A stretch of DNA of 64,000 bases from the NCBI GenBank assembly GCA_958295735.1, contig OY282369.1:1162161-1226160 (forward strand), in the 5' to 3' direction. This stretch comes from an uncultured Candidatus Cenarchaeum sp. (GTDB lineage Archaea > Thermoproteota > Nitrososphaeria > Nitrososphaerales > Nitrosopumilaceae). Made by a program: the position numbers and the translations under genes. Of this stretch, positions 18,148 to 27,899 are shown piece after piece. A model generated the notes under the pieces. It did not search any database and was not told the origin of the DNA. It saw only the letters and a list, made by a program, of their open reading frames with translations. The stretch's first letter is position 1. Each line of letters starts with the position of its first letter.

Positions 18148-19284
18148 TTGAGGGTACTGGTCCACGGGTTCGAGCACCCCGCGTTCGCCGCGATGTCCGG
18201 AAAATTCAACGAAGAGGCGTCAAACCTGGGCATGGAGTTGAAGAACGTGGGCACGCCGGAGGCGGGCGCACACGAGTTGGCGATCGCGGTTGGCCGGAGG
18301 GCCTCGCGGCTGGTGACCCCGGGGGCGCCGGAGGCGGGCGCCGGGTTCCCCGGCGCCGGGCCGCGCGAGTGGCTCAGCGCGGGGAAGTTCAGGAAGATCG
18401 TCGGCGAGTTCAAGCCCGATTTCGTCGTGACCGACCAGCAGGGGTACTTCGGGCTGGCGGCCATAAAGGAGGGGATCCCGCTTCTGATGCACCTGAGGGG
18501 GGATTACTGGAGGGAGGAAGAGCGCGCGATCGCGCGCATCCCGTCCAGGAAACTGTTCAGGAGGTTTGCGATGTCGTGGAGGATGAAGAGCGCCGACGAG
18601 TGCTTCCGGCGATCGAGCCTCATAATGCCCATCTCCAGGCATCTGGACGGGATAGTGAGGGCCAGGTTCCCGCGAAAGCCCACCGCGGTCATGCATCACG
18701 GGATCGACCCGGAGGCCTGGCAGTCGGGGGAGGAAGGCGGGGGCGTGGACGTGAAGCATCCGTGCGTCGGGCTGGTGCAGAACGCGAACATACTCGAAAA
18801 GGCGGCCGAGATGCCGGTACTCTCCCGCGTCATGGCCGCGCTGCCGCACGTCACCTTCTACTGGGCAGGGGACGGGCCGCACCGCGATGCCGTCCTGCCC
18901 GAGCTGTCCAGGCACGACAACTTTGTGTGGCTGGGGAACCTGGACCCTCCAGGCGTCAGGGGGCTCCTCTCGTCCGTGGACGTCTACGGCCTGGCCAGCG
19001 GGCTGGACATGCTGCCGGCCACGGTGCTGGAGGCGCAGATGGCGCGCCGGCCGGTGGTCGCCACGCGCGTGGGGGGCGTGCCGGAGGCGATCGTGGAGGG
19101 GAGGACGGGGCTGCTGGCGGACAGGGGCGACCACGCGCGGTGGGTGGAGCACGTGGAGGCGCTGCTGGGAGACGAGAAAAGGAGGCGGCGGATGGGGGCG
19201 GAAGGAAGGCGGTTCGTGGAGGAAAACTTCACGGCCAAGGCGATGGCGCGGCAGTTCAGGGACGCGATCGGCAAGGCGGCGTAG
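18148..19284 (+). CDS. GT4-type glycosyltransferase, short family copy 2
   Basis: 378 residues from TTG 18148, with a TTTTATAGAA box about 30 nt upstream. The protein is collinear with copy 1: RVLVHGFEHPAF at the start, GLVQNANILEKAAEMPVLSRV, FYWAGDGPHRDAVLPEL and GLDMLPATVLEAQMARRPVV. It is longer by 24 residues because of a 72-bp in-frame insertion at about 18270-18341, flanked by a short direct repeat, placed before the GAGFPGAGPREW block. It is more GC-rich than copy 1. Function as copy 1; whether the insertion is tolerated is unknown. Confidence 0.88.
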   Translation: MRVLVHGFEHPAFAAMSGKFNEEASNLGMELKNVGTPEAGAHELAIAVGRRASRLVTPGAPEAGAGFPGAGPREWLSAGKFRKIVGEFKPDFVVTDQQGYFGLAAIKEGIPLLMHLRGDYWREEERAIARIPSRKLFRRFAMSWRMKSADECFRRSSLIMPISRHLDGIVRARFPRKPTAVMHHGIDPEAWQSGEEGGGVDVKHPCVGLVQNANILEKAAEMPVLSRVMAALPHVTFYWAGDGPHRDAVLPELSRHDNFVWLGNLDPPGVRGLLSSVDVYGLASGLDMLPATVLEAQMARRPVVATRVGGVPEAIVEGRTGLLADRGDHARWVEHVEALLGDEKRRRRMGAEGRRFVEENFTAKAMARQFRDAIGKAA

Positions 19285-19625
19285 CCGGCGGCTCGGCAGC
19301 TCTGCCTCGGGAGCGCCCGGGCCGCGGCCATAACCGCGGCGAAAAAATCGAACCGTGGGCAGTCCTCCCCGCAACCGTCCCCGACAACCGCCCAAGCCGA
19401 GGCGGGAGGCCGCCCCCGTTTCGGCAACTGGCCGAGGCGGGTTCGCGCCTCGGGTTAAAGCCCCCGCGCGCGGCGCTGCGGCGCGCCGAGCCCGCCCGGG
19501 CGGCAGAGCCATGCTCGGGCAGGGGCAGGCCGGAGGGCGAGGCCGGAGGGCGAGCGGCGTCCCGGAGGCGGCCAGCCGCCCGGGACAGGCTTGCGCGCCA
19601 GTCGGAAATGCGCCGTTTCGCGCGC
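19285..19625. repeat. Non-coding tail after GT copy 2, paralogous to 13771-14150
   Basis: Shares blocks such as GACAGGCTTGCGCGCCAGTC with the copy-1 tail. No gene. Confidence 0.6.
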
Positions 19626-21072
19626 CGGGGATGGTAGCCCCGCTTGTCCGCGCCCGCCCCGACGATCGTCGGTGCGAGGCTGGCCGCCAGCGCCGCGGAC
19701 TCGGACAGCGCCGCGCGCTTGCGGGCCGGCGCCCCGATTCCCCCGCATCAGCCCCGGCGGCGCGGTCGGGCGCGCGCCGCGCGCTGCGGCGGATCATGGA
19801 AAGGCGCGCCGCGAACGCCCCGATCTGGCGGTCCTGCCGCCCGTCATCAAGAAGATCACCCCGATCGACTCGTGTGCATCACCCGCCTTCCAGCGCCGCC
19901 CGTGCGCGTCCTGCATGCCCTCCGCCGTCCGCCCGATCCCGCCCCGCGCGCCATCGGCGGCGGACGCGGGGTACCGCGGCGCCTGCCTGCCACCTGCTCG
20001 GCGCGCGCTTTTCGACGGCCGGCCGGAAGGCGGACCGTCCCGCCGTCGACCGCCGTCGTGTACCGGGACGACTTCTTCCGCTTCCGGCGCCCGCGCTCGG
20101 CCAGGACATCCCAGGCGCCCGTTGTCATCCCGGCGGGCGCTAGGAACATTCCCCGCGCCGCCCGGCACGCCCGTCGCACGGACCGTGCAGCTCGCGATCC
20201 GCGGGGAGGAGGCCCGGCCCGGGCCCCGCCAGGCGCAGATCGGCTAGCAATTCCCCGACGTCCGGCCCTTCTGCCCCCCTCTCCCCAACGCGCGGCAGGC
20301 CCCCCCGCGCGGCGCGCGCCGCACGTCGGCCACGCGCGCCGTCAGGCACTCCTCAAACCGCGTGGCGGCCCTGCGTGAGCGGGACCGCCTCGCTCCTCTC
20401 CCGAAACTTGAACCGCGTGGCGCCCTCCTTGCCTGCCGCTCACTGTTACGACGTCGCCGCCGCCCTAGCCGGCGGGCGGGGGCGGGCAGCAGTCGGGCGC
20501 GGGCACGGCGGGCGGGCGAAGCCCCCCAGATCACCGACCTGGCGGCGGGGGCGGCCCGGCAGCGCCTTTCTGCCTCGCCATGCGGCATGAATCTCCGGAT
20601 AAAGGGGAGTACGACGGGCAGGCGGCCCGGCAGCGCCTTTCTGCCTCGCCATGCGGCAACCTGCCCAGCGGCCGCCGCGCCGCCGCGGGCGCCCCGTGGC
20701 CGCGGGCGCCCCTGCCGGAGCCCCCCTTTCGCGCATGAACGCCGGCGCCGAGACCGGGGCGAGCTCGCCGCACGGCGCGCCGTGCCTGTCCGGCGGGGGG
20801 ATCTGGAGAGCCGCGGCCGGCGTGTGCAAGGCGTTGAATGCGCTTCCGGCGACCGGCGATTGGCGCTTCGGTTCGCCATTGTCGCGACGCATGCCGGCGG
20901 ATCGGGGCGCCGCCCGTTGACCGCCGGCGTCGCGGAAACCCATCCGCGCGCCCAACAAGTATAGGGCGTTTCGGCCGGCCGGGCCTGCGCCATGAGCGGG
21001 AGCGCATTTTCAACTTCCGGCGCCCGGCGGATGGCGGCGGACCGCGCGCATCTGCTTCGAGAGCGCGAGATC
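19626..21072. other. GC-rich decayed region with internal repeats
   Basis: No intact gene. It contains a direct repeat of about 40 bp (GGCCCGGCAGCGCCTTTCTG) at about 20549 and 20627, and a stretch at about 20926-21035 that resembles 43045-43150. The long open frames on both strands have no recognisable motifs. I take the region for old transposon remains. Confidence 0.5.
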
Positions 21073-22125
21073 TTACGCCGGCGGGGCCTTCCTGCCTATG
21101 GCGCTGATCCCGCTGGGCGACTCGTCGAAGTGGGTAATCCCGAGCCGCGCGGCCCCGAACCACCCCCGCACCTCCTCCGGGGTGTGCCGCCTGGCGTGCT
21201 CGGGAAAGTACCAGTCGAAGTTCGTCGCGACGCACTGCTCGAACGGGACGTCCTCGGACCACCAGCACTTCAGGAAGTGCCAGTATACGAGTCGCTGCAG
21301 GTCGTACGTGCCCTTTCTTATCCGGAGCGCCGGTATGTCCCTGCGTATGACTATCTTGGCCTTCAGCCGCGAGAGGTCCCTGCCCAGGAGCGCCATGTCC
21401 CTCGAGAACTCGGCGCACTCCCCCTCGGTCATGCGCGTGGTCGTGCCGCGTATGTGGTCGTCGGCCAGCTCCCGCAGGGGCGCCTTTACCGAATATACGT
21501 ACACGGCGAACTCCCCGCCCTTGGAGAGGAGGCTTGCCAGCGACTCGAACGACTTGGCGGTGTCCCGCGTGTGGTGGAGCATCTGGTCGGCGCACACAAA
21601 GTCGAAGAACCCCTTCCTGAACGGCGGTGCCGCCACGTCGGCCTGCAAAAAGTGGACGTTGGGCAGGCTGCCGTACCTTTCGTGCGCGTAGTCTATACTC
21701 TCGCTGGCGTCTATGGCGAACACGTCCGCCCCGCGGTTGGACGAGAGCCATTTCGCGCTGTTCCCCACGCCCGTCCCGGCGTCCAGTATCCTGGAGCGGC
21801 TTTCCAGGAACCGGTCAAGCGACGCCACGGTCTTCCACCCGAACCTCCGCAGGAACCACCTCCGCTGGTAGACGAACCACTCCTTGGAGTGGTACGTTTC
21901 GTGGTAGTTCCTCCACTTTGCCGAAAAGGACGACTCGGTCCTGGCGAACTTGGCGTTCCTGTCGGTCACCAGCCGCGGGATCCCGCCGCTGACGCGGAAC
22001 CCGTGCCGGGCGGCGCACGAGAGCGTCCCCTCGACGATCTCGAGGGACTCCGCCCCGTCCGCCTTTAGCTTCAGGGGGCGGCGGCACCTCGGGCAGACCA
22101 AGTGCCGCACCAGGGAGGCTTTCAC
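21073..22125 (-). CDS. Zinc-ribbon SAM-dependent methyltransferase (intact copy)
   Basis: 350 residues from GTG 22125; the upstream open frame runs into MITE sequence and is rejected. The N-terminus is a Trm112-like ribbon, LVRHLVCPRCRRPLKL, with only one clear CxxC. The class I methyltransferase core follows: RILDAGTGVGNSAKWL (motif I), ADVFAIDASES (motif II) and DFVCADQMLHHTRD. The C-terminal 100 residues are tryptophan-rich and specific to this family. Such fused proteins occur in surface-polysaccharide clusters and methylate sugars or lipid-linked intermediates; the substrate here is unknown. The broken paralogue is at 6574-8697. Confidence 0.85.
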   Translation of the reverse strand: MKASLVRHLVCPRCRRPLKLKADGAESLEIVEGTLSCAARHGFRVSGGIPRLVTDRNAKFARTESSFSAKWRNYHETYHSKEWFVYQRRWFLRRFGWKTVASLDRFLESRSRILDAGTGVGNSAKWLSSNRGADVFAIDASESIDYAHERYGSLPNVHFLQADVAAPPFRKGFFDFVCADQMLHHTRDTAKSFESLASLLSKGGEFAVYVYSVKAPLRELADDHIRGTTTRMTEGECAEFSRDMALLGRDLSRLKAKIVIRRDIPALRIRKGTYDLQRLVYWHFLKCWWSEDVPFEQCVATNFDWYFPEHARRHTPEEVRGWFGAARLGITHFDESPSGISAIGRKAPPA

Positions 22126-22173
22126 GCCGCACGGCGGCGCGGGGGCCCAAAAAAGTCTTTGCGGCGGGCTTTT

Positions 22174-22265
22174 GTGTAGACTTACGTCCAAACCGGAACC
22201 GCGCCCAGCAACGGCAAGCCACCTCATGATCTCGCGCCCAGATCACGATGGACGTGAGTCTGCAC
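22174..22265. mobile_element. 92-bp MITE-like element, copy 2
   Basis: Same length and sequence as the element at 1284-1375, in opposite orientation, with ends GTGTAGACTTACGTCCA and TGGACGTGAGTCTGCAC. The second end has two changes from a perfect inverted repeat. It lies between the methyltransferase and a broken transposase. Confidence 0.85.
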
Positions 22266-22302
22266 GGGCTTTTGTGTTGTGGGATCCCAATGGACCCCCC
22301 CT

Positions 22303-23408
22303 TCACCTGACACGATGATGTTCCCCCGTCTGCTTGTCCGTCACGATCTTGGCCCCGGGAGGCGGCATCTTCCGCCGGAATGCCAGGGCAGGCGTCTCTC
22401 TCCTCTTTTTGAGGGACATGTGCCTCCTGTCGTAGTTGCACCACTTGATCAGCCTGGCCACTGGATCCGTCGGTCCAGACGAGTTGAATATGTCCCCCGC
22501 GCGGCCCGTAGGCGGACCGCGGACGGTCTTGTGGTGTGACGCGCCGACGAACCTGGGCAGCCTGCGCCGCAGCTCCCCGAGGAACCTCTCCAGCTTGCCG
22601 TTGGTGAGTGTGGTTGATGCGTGCCAGCGCGTGCCGCATGCCCGGCCTGGCCAGCTCCTTCTCGAACTCCGTCTCGCCCCTCCCCGTGAGGGAGACGGAG
22701 CGCATGTTGGAGCATCTGAGTGGCCAGCTCCTTCTCGAACTCCGACTCGCCCCTCCTCCCGGACTCCGACTCGCCCCTCCTCCCGGACTCCGACTCGTTG
22801 GCGCAGGACTGGGACCCGTGGTCGGTCAGGATGGATGCGGGCCTGCCGTGCTCCCCCATCGCCTTCCCGAGCACCTCCAGCGCGTGCTTCCCGGTAGACT
22901 CCTCGAACACGCCGAAGCCGGTTATGAAGCACGAGGCATCGTCCATGTACGCGATGAACCACCTCCCGTCGTCCAGCCTCTTGTAGTCGGTGTGCCACGC
23001 GTAGTTGGAATACGTCCTCTTGAACCTGACCCGCTCGCGCTGCCCGCTCTTCTTGGGCCGCGCCTCCGCCATGCACTCGCCCGTCAGCACCTTGTGTATG
23101 GTGTTGTGCGGCATGTGTAGGCCGGTATCCTCCTTGATGTCCTCCCCCAGCCCGCGTGCCCCGCACTCGTTCCTGCGCCTGCCGGAGAGCACGGTCAAGT
23201 GCTCCCTGCGCCCGGGGATGCTGCCGGCCGGCCTGCCCATGCGGGCGGGGTACGCGATGTCCTTGGGCTCGCAGCCCCCGTACCTCCCCCACAGCCTCTT
23301 GACCCAGGACGCCGAGACCTTCATGGCCTCCGCCATCCGCGCGTCCGTCATCTCGCCCTCGCGCTTCTGGCGGACTATCCACCTGACGCGGCCCTCGTTC
23401 AGCTTCAT
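22303..23408 (-). pseudogene. IS481-like transposase with frameshifts
   Basis: From ATG 23408 the frame gives helix-turn-helix blocks (MTDARMAEAMKVSASWVKRL), SNYAWHTDYKRLDDGRWFIA (first catalytic Asp) and SILTDHGSQSCANESE (second Asp). Short duplications near 22690-22790, with repeated ESGRRGES units, shift the frame; the Glu region (GKLERFLGELRRRLP) and the C-terminus (FRRKMPPPGAKIVTDKQTGE) continue in another frame. The likely right element end is CGAGACTACACAG at about 23570. A much older copy lies at 11390-12575, also directly upstream of a GT gene. Confidence 0.85.
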
Positions 23409-23712
23409 GGCTCCGGCCCGCCGTGCCCCGACTCGTCGCTTTGGATCGGGGCAAAGGCCGAACCCCCCCCCCCCACCTTCATTCCCACTCCGCGGATCAC
23501 CCATTCAGAACGCCTCCGTCGTCCGGCTTGGACGCACGCGCGCGCGTGCAGAAGGGTGTCACTACTTTCGAGACTACACAGTACCGGTTTTACTCACCAA
23601 AGGTTTAATGGGATAAAAGCCGGCGCTACCTCGTGAACCAAAACGTTTTGAAGACGGATGCTCACTCCGGCGCGGCGCAGTTTTGCCGAACCGAAACAAG
23701 CGGTGTGGCGGT

Positions 23713-24136
23713 TTGAGGATACTCGCCCAAGGGTTCGATCACCCCACGTTTGTTAAAATGTCTGGAAAGTTCAGCGAGGAATTGTCAGGGGTGAGCATAG
23801 AGTTGAAGGGCGTGGGCACGCGGGAGGTAGGCGCCGGATTCCCCAGCACTAGGCCGCGGGAGTGGCTTAGCGCGAGGAGATTCAGGGAGATCGCCGGCGA
23901 GTTCAAGCCCGATTTTGTCATGACTGACCAGCGGGGGTACTTTGGGCTGGCGGCGATAAAGGAGAAGATCCCGCTGCTGATGTACCTGAGGGGGGATTAC
24001 TGGAGGGAAATGCGGTGGGTTGCTTCGCATACCCCGTCCAGGAAGTTGTTCGGGAGGTTTTCGATGTCGTGGAGAATGAAGAGCGCCAACGAATGCTTCC
24101 AGGGAGCAAGTCTCATAGTGTCGGTCTCAAGGCATC
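23713..24136 (+). pseudogene. GT4-type glycosyltransferase, short family copy 3, truncated
   Basis: The TTG at 23713 aligns with the starts of the other copies (RILAQGFDHPTF). About 141 residues of the N-terminal half are present, including GAGFPSTRPREWLSARRFRE and PLLMYLRGDYW, up to SVSRHL. The gene is cut there by the IS630-type element b. The C-terminal catalytic half is not found on the far side of the element, so it was lost by deletion or rearrangement. Confidence 0.9.
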
Positions 24137-25230
24137 TAGTGCCGTCAAAAAGTCTTTGCAACGGGCTTCCTGAACAGAAACCGCTCAACGTCCAAGTTGA
24201 ACCGGTGCGTCCTCAGGTATTCCATAGACTTCTTGATCCTCGCGTCCACCGTCGGGTAGGCTTGATGCGTGTGCGGCTGCCGCTTGAACGTGTTCCAGCA
24301 GGATTCGACCGGGTTGAGTTCGGGCCACCCCGTGGGGAGGTACTCAACGCGCATGAATTCCTCGTTGTCCCGGATGTAGTCGTTCACGGCGCGAGATCTG
24401 TGCGGCGCCGCCCTGTACAGGAGCAGCGCCACCGCGCCGTGCCGGGCCAGCAGGCGCCGGAAGAACTGCAGCGTCGACTCCGTGTTGAACCAGCGCGCGC
24501 TCATGAACATCTGGTCGCCATACTTGGACAGCGCCCCGAAGACTGTCCTGCGCGTGTGGTTCCCGTTGTACCACCCGTAGGCCCGCTTCCCGATCCTTGT
24601 CCACCAGCCCCGCCTGCGCCAGTAGTCGTGCAGCAGGCTGCACTCGTCCGCCACAAACGGCATCAATCCGTCGTTTTCCGCCTCCTGAAGCCACAGATGC
24701 GCCCATTCCTGCCACGCGACGACGTTCTCGACCGACTCCCTCCTGGCGTGCACCGGCTCGGGAACCTTGGGGGAGTAGCCACCGTCGCGCAGCTTGCCGC
24801 ACACCGCCCTCGCGCAGTCCGTGATGCCGAACTTCTCCTTTAACTTCTTGGCGAGTTCCACCGGGAACTTGTACTGCACGTCCTCCTTTTCCATGAATTC
24901 GGTGAGCATCCGGTTGGTCATCTTGGGCGGGCGGCCGGAGCGGGGAAGATCGTCCAAGCCCCGCAGCCCTTTTTTCAGGAAGCGTGTGTGCCACGACTTT
25001 ATCGTGTTGTATGCCCTGCGCATCAGCCACGCGGCTTCCGTGTAGCTTTTTTTGGCGCACACGACATACCAGATTGCGTGTAGCTTTTCCTTCCTGCGGA
25101 TGTCCTTTTCTTTCCTGTAGGCGATATCAATCTCGGCATCCGTCATCATGTTGCGCGGGTAGAAAACTACCTGTTATGAACGTTCCAAAAAAAAAAAAAA
25201 CAAATTTGCAAAGACTTTTTGACGGCGCTA
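24137..25230 (-). mobile_element. IS630-type element b (about 1.1 kb)
   Basis: Inverted ends TAGTGCCGTCAAAAAGTCTT (left) and TAGCGCCGTCAAAAAGTCTT (complement of right, ending 25230). The flanks do not belong together: a GT gene on the left, an IS5-like transposase on the right. A 14-A run (about 25187-25200) lies near the right end. A fragment of a related element is at 48048-48250. Confidence 0.85.
24145..25149 (-). CDS. IS630-type transposase (element b), second Asp replaced
   Basis: 334 residues from ATG 25149, about 60% similar by eye to the element-a transposase. The helix-turn-helix segments (SYTEAAWLMRRAYNTIKSWH), first Asp (FVADECS) and Glu (PELNPVESCWNTFK) are present. In the second-Asp position it has LLLYRAAPHRS where element a has LLVDRATPHRS, so the triad lacks one Asp and transposase activity is doubtful. 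It could still bind its ends. Confidence 0.88.
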   Translation of the reverse strand: MMTDAEIDIAYRKEKDIRRKEKLHAIWYVVCAKKSYTEAAWLMRRAYNTIKSWHTRFLKKGLRGLDDLPRSGRPPKMTNRMLTEFMEKEDVQYKFPVELAKKLKEKFGITDCARAVCGKLRDGGYSPKVPEPVHARRESVENVVAWQEWAHLWLQEAENDGLMPFVADECSLLHDYWRRRGWWTRIGKRAYGWYNGNHTRRTVFGALSKYGDQMFMSARWFNTESTLQFFRRLLARHGAVALLLYRAAPHRSRAVNDYIRDNEEFMRVEYLPTGWPELNPVESCWNTFKRQPHTHQAYPTVDARIKKSMEYLRTHRFNLDVERFLFRKPVAKTF

Positions 25231-26040
25231 TACATCCAAGTGTGCCAGCCGATCTTAGAAGCGATCCTGCCCACGCCGGACAAGATCTCCAAGGAGATAG
25301 CCGGGTGCAAGACGGACGAGGAGCGCATGGAGTTCCTTGCCGACGACGGCAGGGGCAGGGCAAGATGCTGCTTGACTCGACCCGCACGCCCCGCGCGCGG
25401 CCTTCCGGCGAGGAGCAGAAAGACTACTATTCGGGCAAGGACAAGAGGCACTCCCTGAACACGCTGGCGGCCGCCGGCCCGGGGGGATGCTGCTGTACGC
25501 CGGCGAGACGCTTCCCGGCAGCCGGCACGACATCGTCATGGTGGGCGGGCTGGCCAAGGTGTTCCCGAGCACGGCGGATCCCTGCACGCCCAACGAGAAG
25601 AGGGTGACGGTGGTCGGGGACGCGGGATTCCGGGGAACCGAAAAGCGCCTCCCCGGAATAATCCCGGTGACCCCCCACAAGAGGAACACGATACACCGCG
25701 TGCCGTTCAGGGGGACCGCGGGGCAGTTCCGCCGGCTCTTCAACACCGCGGCCGGCCTGGCCAACCTCGCCCCGGCATCGGACGACATCGTCAGCGGCGC
25801 CGGCCTGTACGGAAAACTGGCGGCCAAGTAGAGCAGGCACAGGCTGAAGCGGAAGCCGCGCCGCTGACGCGGCGCGGGATTCCCGCCCTCGGGGACTCCC
25901 GCATCCCGACAGCATCGCATCGCATCCCGGGGCACTTTGCAGTGCTGCGAGCCCGCGCGCTCCGGATCGGCATATTGCGCAGTTGTTCCCCGCGCGGCGC
26001 AAACACGCGCCGTAAAAAGCGCGCCGATCGGCGCCCCTGA
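25231..26040 (+). pseudogene. IS5-like transposase, 3' fragment with internal deletion
   Basis: Follows the transposase at 37413-38581 from YIQVCQPILEAILPTPDKI onward and includes LLDSTRTPRARPSGE, GDAGFRGTEKRLPGII and FRRLFNTAAGLANLAPAS. About 33 residues containing the catalytic Glu region are deleted between PHKR and the sequence before VPFRGT. A TAG replaces the Trp codon of the relative (AAK-stop-SRH, near 25830). The non-coding element tail runs to about 26040. Confidence 0.85.
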
Positions 26041-26151
26041 AAATACACATGCGTCCCACTATTTTTACTACGGCGCCTTGGTCGTGCTCCTTTGTGGGCA
26101 TTTTTGTTGCCAAATGTCAACGTCGCGCACCATACCTCACGCGCATTACGC
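26041..26151. other. Short spacer between element tail and GT copy 4
   Basis: No gene seen. Confidence 0.4.
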
Positions 26152-27219
26152 TTACGCGATTTTTTCAAGCGCGTCGCTCAGCTGCCGGGCCATGTTCTTG
26201 ACTGTGAAGTTTTCCTCCACGAACCGCCTTCCTTCCGCCCCCATCCGCCTCCTCTTTTCTTCGTCTCCGAGCAGCTCTTCTATGTGCTCCACCCACCGCG
26301 CGTGGTCGCCCCTGTCCGCCAGCAACCCGGTCTTCCCCTCCGCCATCATCTCCGGCACGCCTCCCACCCTGGTGGCGATGACCGGCCGGCGCGCCATCTG
26401 CGCCTCTAGCACCGTTGACGGCAGCATGTCCAGCCCGCTTGCCAAGCCGTAGACGTCCACGGACGAGAGGAACCTCCTGACGCCTGGGGGGTCTAGGCTC
26501 CCCAGCCACTCGAAGTTGCCGTGCTTGGACAGCTCGGGTAGCACGGCGTCGCGGTACGGCCCGTCTCCGGCCCAGTAGAAGGTGACGTGCGGCAATGCGG
26601 CCATGACGCGGGAAAGGACCGGCATCTCGGCGGTCTTTTCGTATATGTTCGCGTTCTGCACCAGCCCGACGCACGGGTGCTTCAAGCCCATCGCCTTTTC
26701 CTTTTCCGCCGCTTTCCAGTCTTCTGAATCAACGCCTTGATGCATGACCGCGGTGGGATGCCGCGGAAACCGGGCCCTCACTATGCCGTCCAGATGCCCA
26801 GAAACGGACACTATGAGGCTAGATCGCCGGAAGCACTCGTTGGCCATGCGCCGCAGCCACCACATCGCGCACCTTGCGAACAGTCTCTTGGACGGGGCGC
26901 ATGCCGCCGCCCACCGCGCCTCCCTCCAGTAGTCGCCCTTCAGGTACACCAGCAACGGGATCCCTTCCCTTACGGCGGATAAGCCGAAGTGTTCCTGCTG
27001 ATCGGTCATGACGAAATCCGGCTTGAACCCGTCGACGATCTCCCTGAACCTCCTTGTGTCGAGGATCGACTCCCACGGCCTGGTGTACGGGAATCCGGTG
27101 CACACATCTTGCGCGCTCACCATCTTGAACTCTATGCCCAGCTTCAACAATTCCTCGCTAAACTTGCCGCACGTTTGAACGAACAGGGTGTGCCCAAACC
27201 CTCCAAACAGTACCTTCAA
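26152..27219 (-). CDS. GT4-type glycosyltransferase, short family copy 4
   Basis: 355 residues from TTG 27219, the start conserved in the family (KVLFGGFGHTLF). All blocks are intact: GLVQNANIYEKTAEMPVLSRV, FYWAGDGPYRDAVLPELSKH, GLDMLPSTVLEAQMARRPVI and ATRVGGVPEMMAEGKTGLLAD. The N-terminal half is more divergent than the C-terminal half, as among all copies, in keeping with different acceptors and a common donor. The conserved block GTTTAATGGGATCAAAA lies about 100 nt upstream (near 27310-27335), while the TATA box seen in copies 1 and 2 is not conserved. Confidence 0.9.
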   Translation of the reverse strand: MKVLFGGFGHTLFVQTCGKFSEELLKLGIEFKMVSAQDVCTGFPYTRPWESILDTRRFREIVDGFKPDFVMTDQQEHFGLSAVREGIPLLVYLKGDYWREARWAAACAPSKRLFARCAMWWLRRMANECFRRSSLIVSVSGHLDGIVRARFPRHPTAVMHQGVDSEDWKAAEKEKAMGLKHPCVGLVQNANIYEKTAEMPVLSRVMAALPHVTFYWAGDGPYRDAVLPELSKHGNFEWLGSLDPPGVRRFLSSVDVYGLASGLDMLPSTVLEAQMARRPVIATRVGGVPEMMAEGKTGLLADRGDHARWVEHIEELLGDEEKRRRMGAEGRRFVEENFTVKNMARQLSDALEKIA

Positions 27220-27358
27220 ACCGGTACTGCGCCGCCTGTTTTGGCCCGGCAGAACGGCATCGCGTCAAAGCAGGCCCCCGTTCTCGAGGCGTTTTGGTCC
27301 ACGCAACGGCACAGGTTTTGATCCCATTAAACTTTTGGTGGTGTGTTGTGTGTGTTGT

Positions 27359-27376
27359 GTGTGGACTCACGTCCAC
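27359..27376. repeat. Solo terminal repeat of the 48251-50427 element
   Basis: GTGTGGACTCACGTCCAC followed by about 50 bp that match the right end of the 2.2-kb element (TTGCCGGCCGCGCCC). It follows a GT-rich microsatellite at 27340-27360. Confidence 0.8.
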
Positions 27377-27559
27377 TTGCCGGCCGCGCCCAAAAGCTGC
27401 TACCGGCCGGCGCCGCGGGGCCCGTTCCCGATCCCGCCCGCTCCGCGGCGTTCCGCGGCGCCGCGGCATCCGCGCCGCGCATCCGCGGATTGCGCCGCCG
27501 CTGCCCGCACTGCGCAGCGTTCGCGCGGCGCAAGTGCGCCAGTCGCCGCTCCGGATATT

Positions 27560-27760
27560 TACTGATTAACTCTAACGCCGCGGAGCGGGCTGTGCGGCCA
27601 GTCGTGCTCGCGCGGAAGACTACAGGCGGGAGCCGCTCGCGGGGGGGGGGGCGCAACTTCGAGATCCTGATGACCGTGAGGGAGATGTGCGGGCCGCGCG
27701 TAGTGAACTACTGGTACGGCATCGAATGCCCCAGCAGGAAGGCCTCCAAGGTGATCTGCC
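27560..27760 (+). pseudogene. IS66-like transposase C-terminal fragment
   Basis: LLINSNAAERAVRPVVLARK followed by TTGG fits the TNN-x-AER-x-R-x8-RK signature at the C-terminal catalytic Glu of IS66 transposases, and TVREMCGPRV follows in another reading. An 11-G run splits the frame. Upstream and downstream sequence (27377-27899) holds only GC-rich remains. Confidence 0.65.
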
Positions 27761-27899
27761 GCGCGGCGGACGGGCCCGTGCCCCGCGGGGAGCCGGGGGC
27801 GCCGCTGCGTAGAAAACCGCTTCAAAACCATAAGCTCGTACGCGTGCAAGCCAAAGATTATCGTGAAGTTAGTTTCTTACTTGTGTTTACTACGGCATG

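Noticed and set aside
19626-21072. Protein-coding genes in the long open frames
   Set aside because: No conserved motif, frames open on both strands, and shared repeats with other relic regions.
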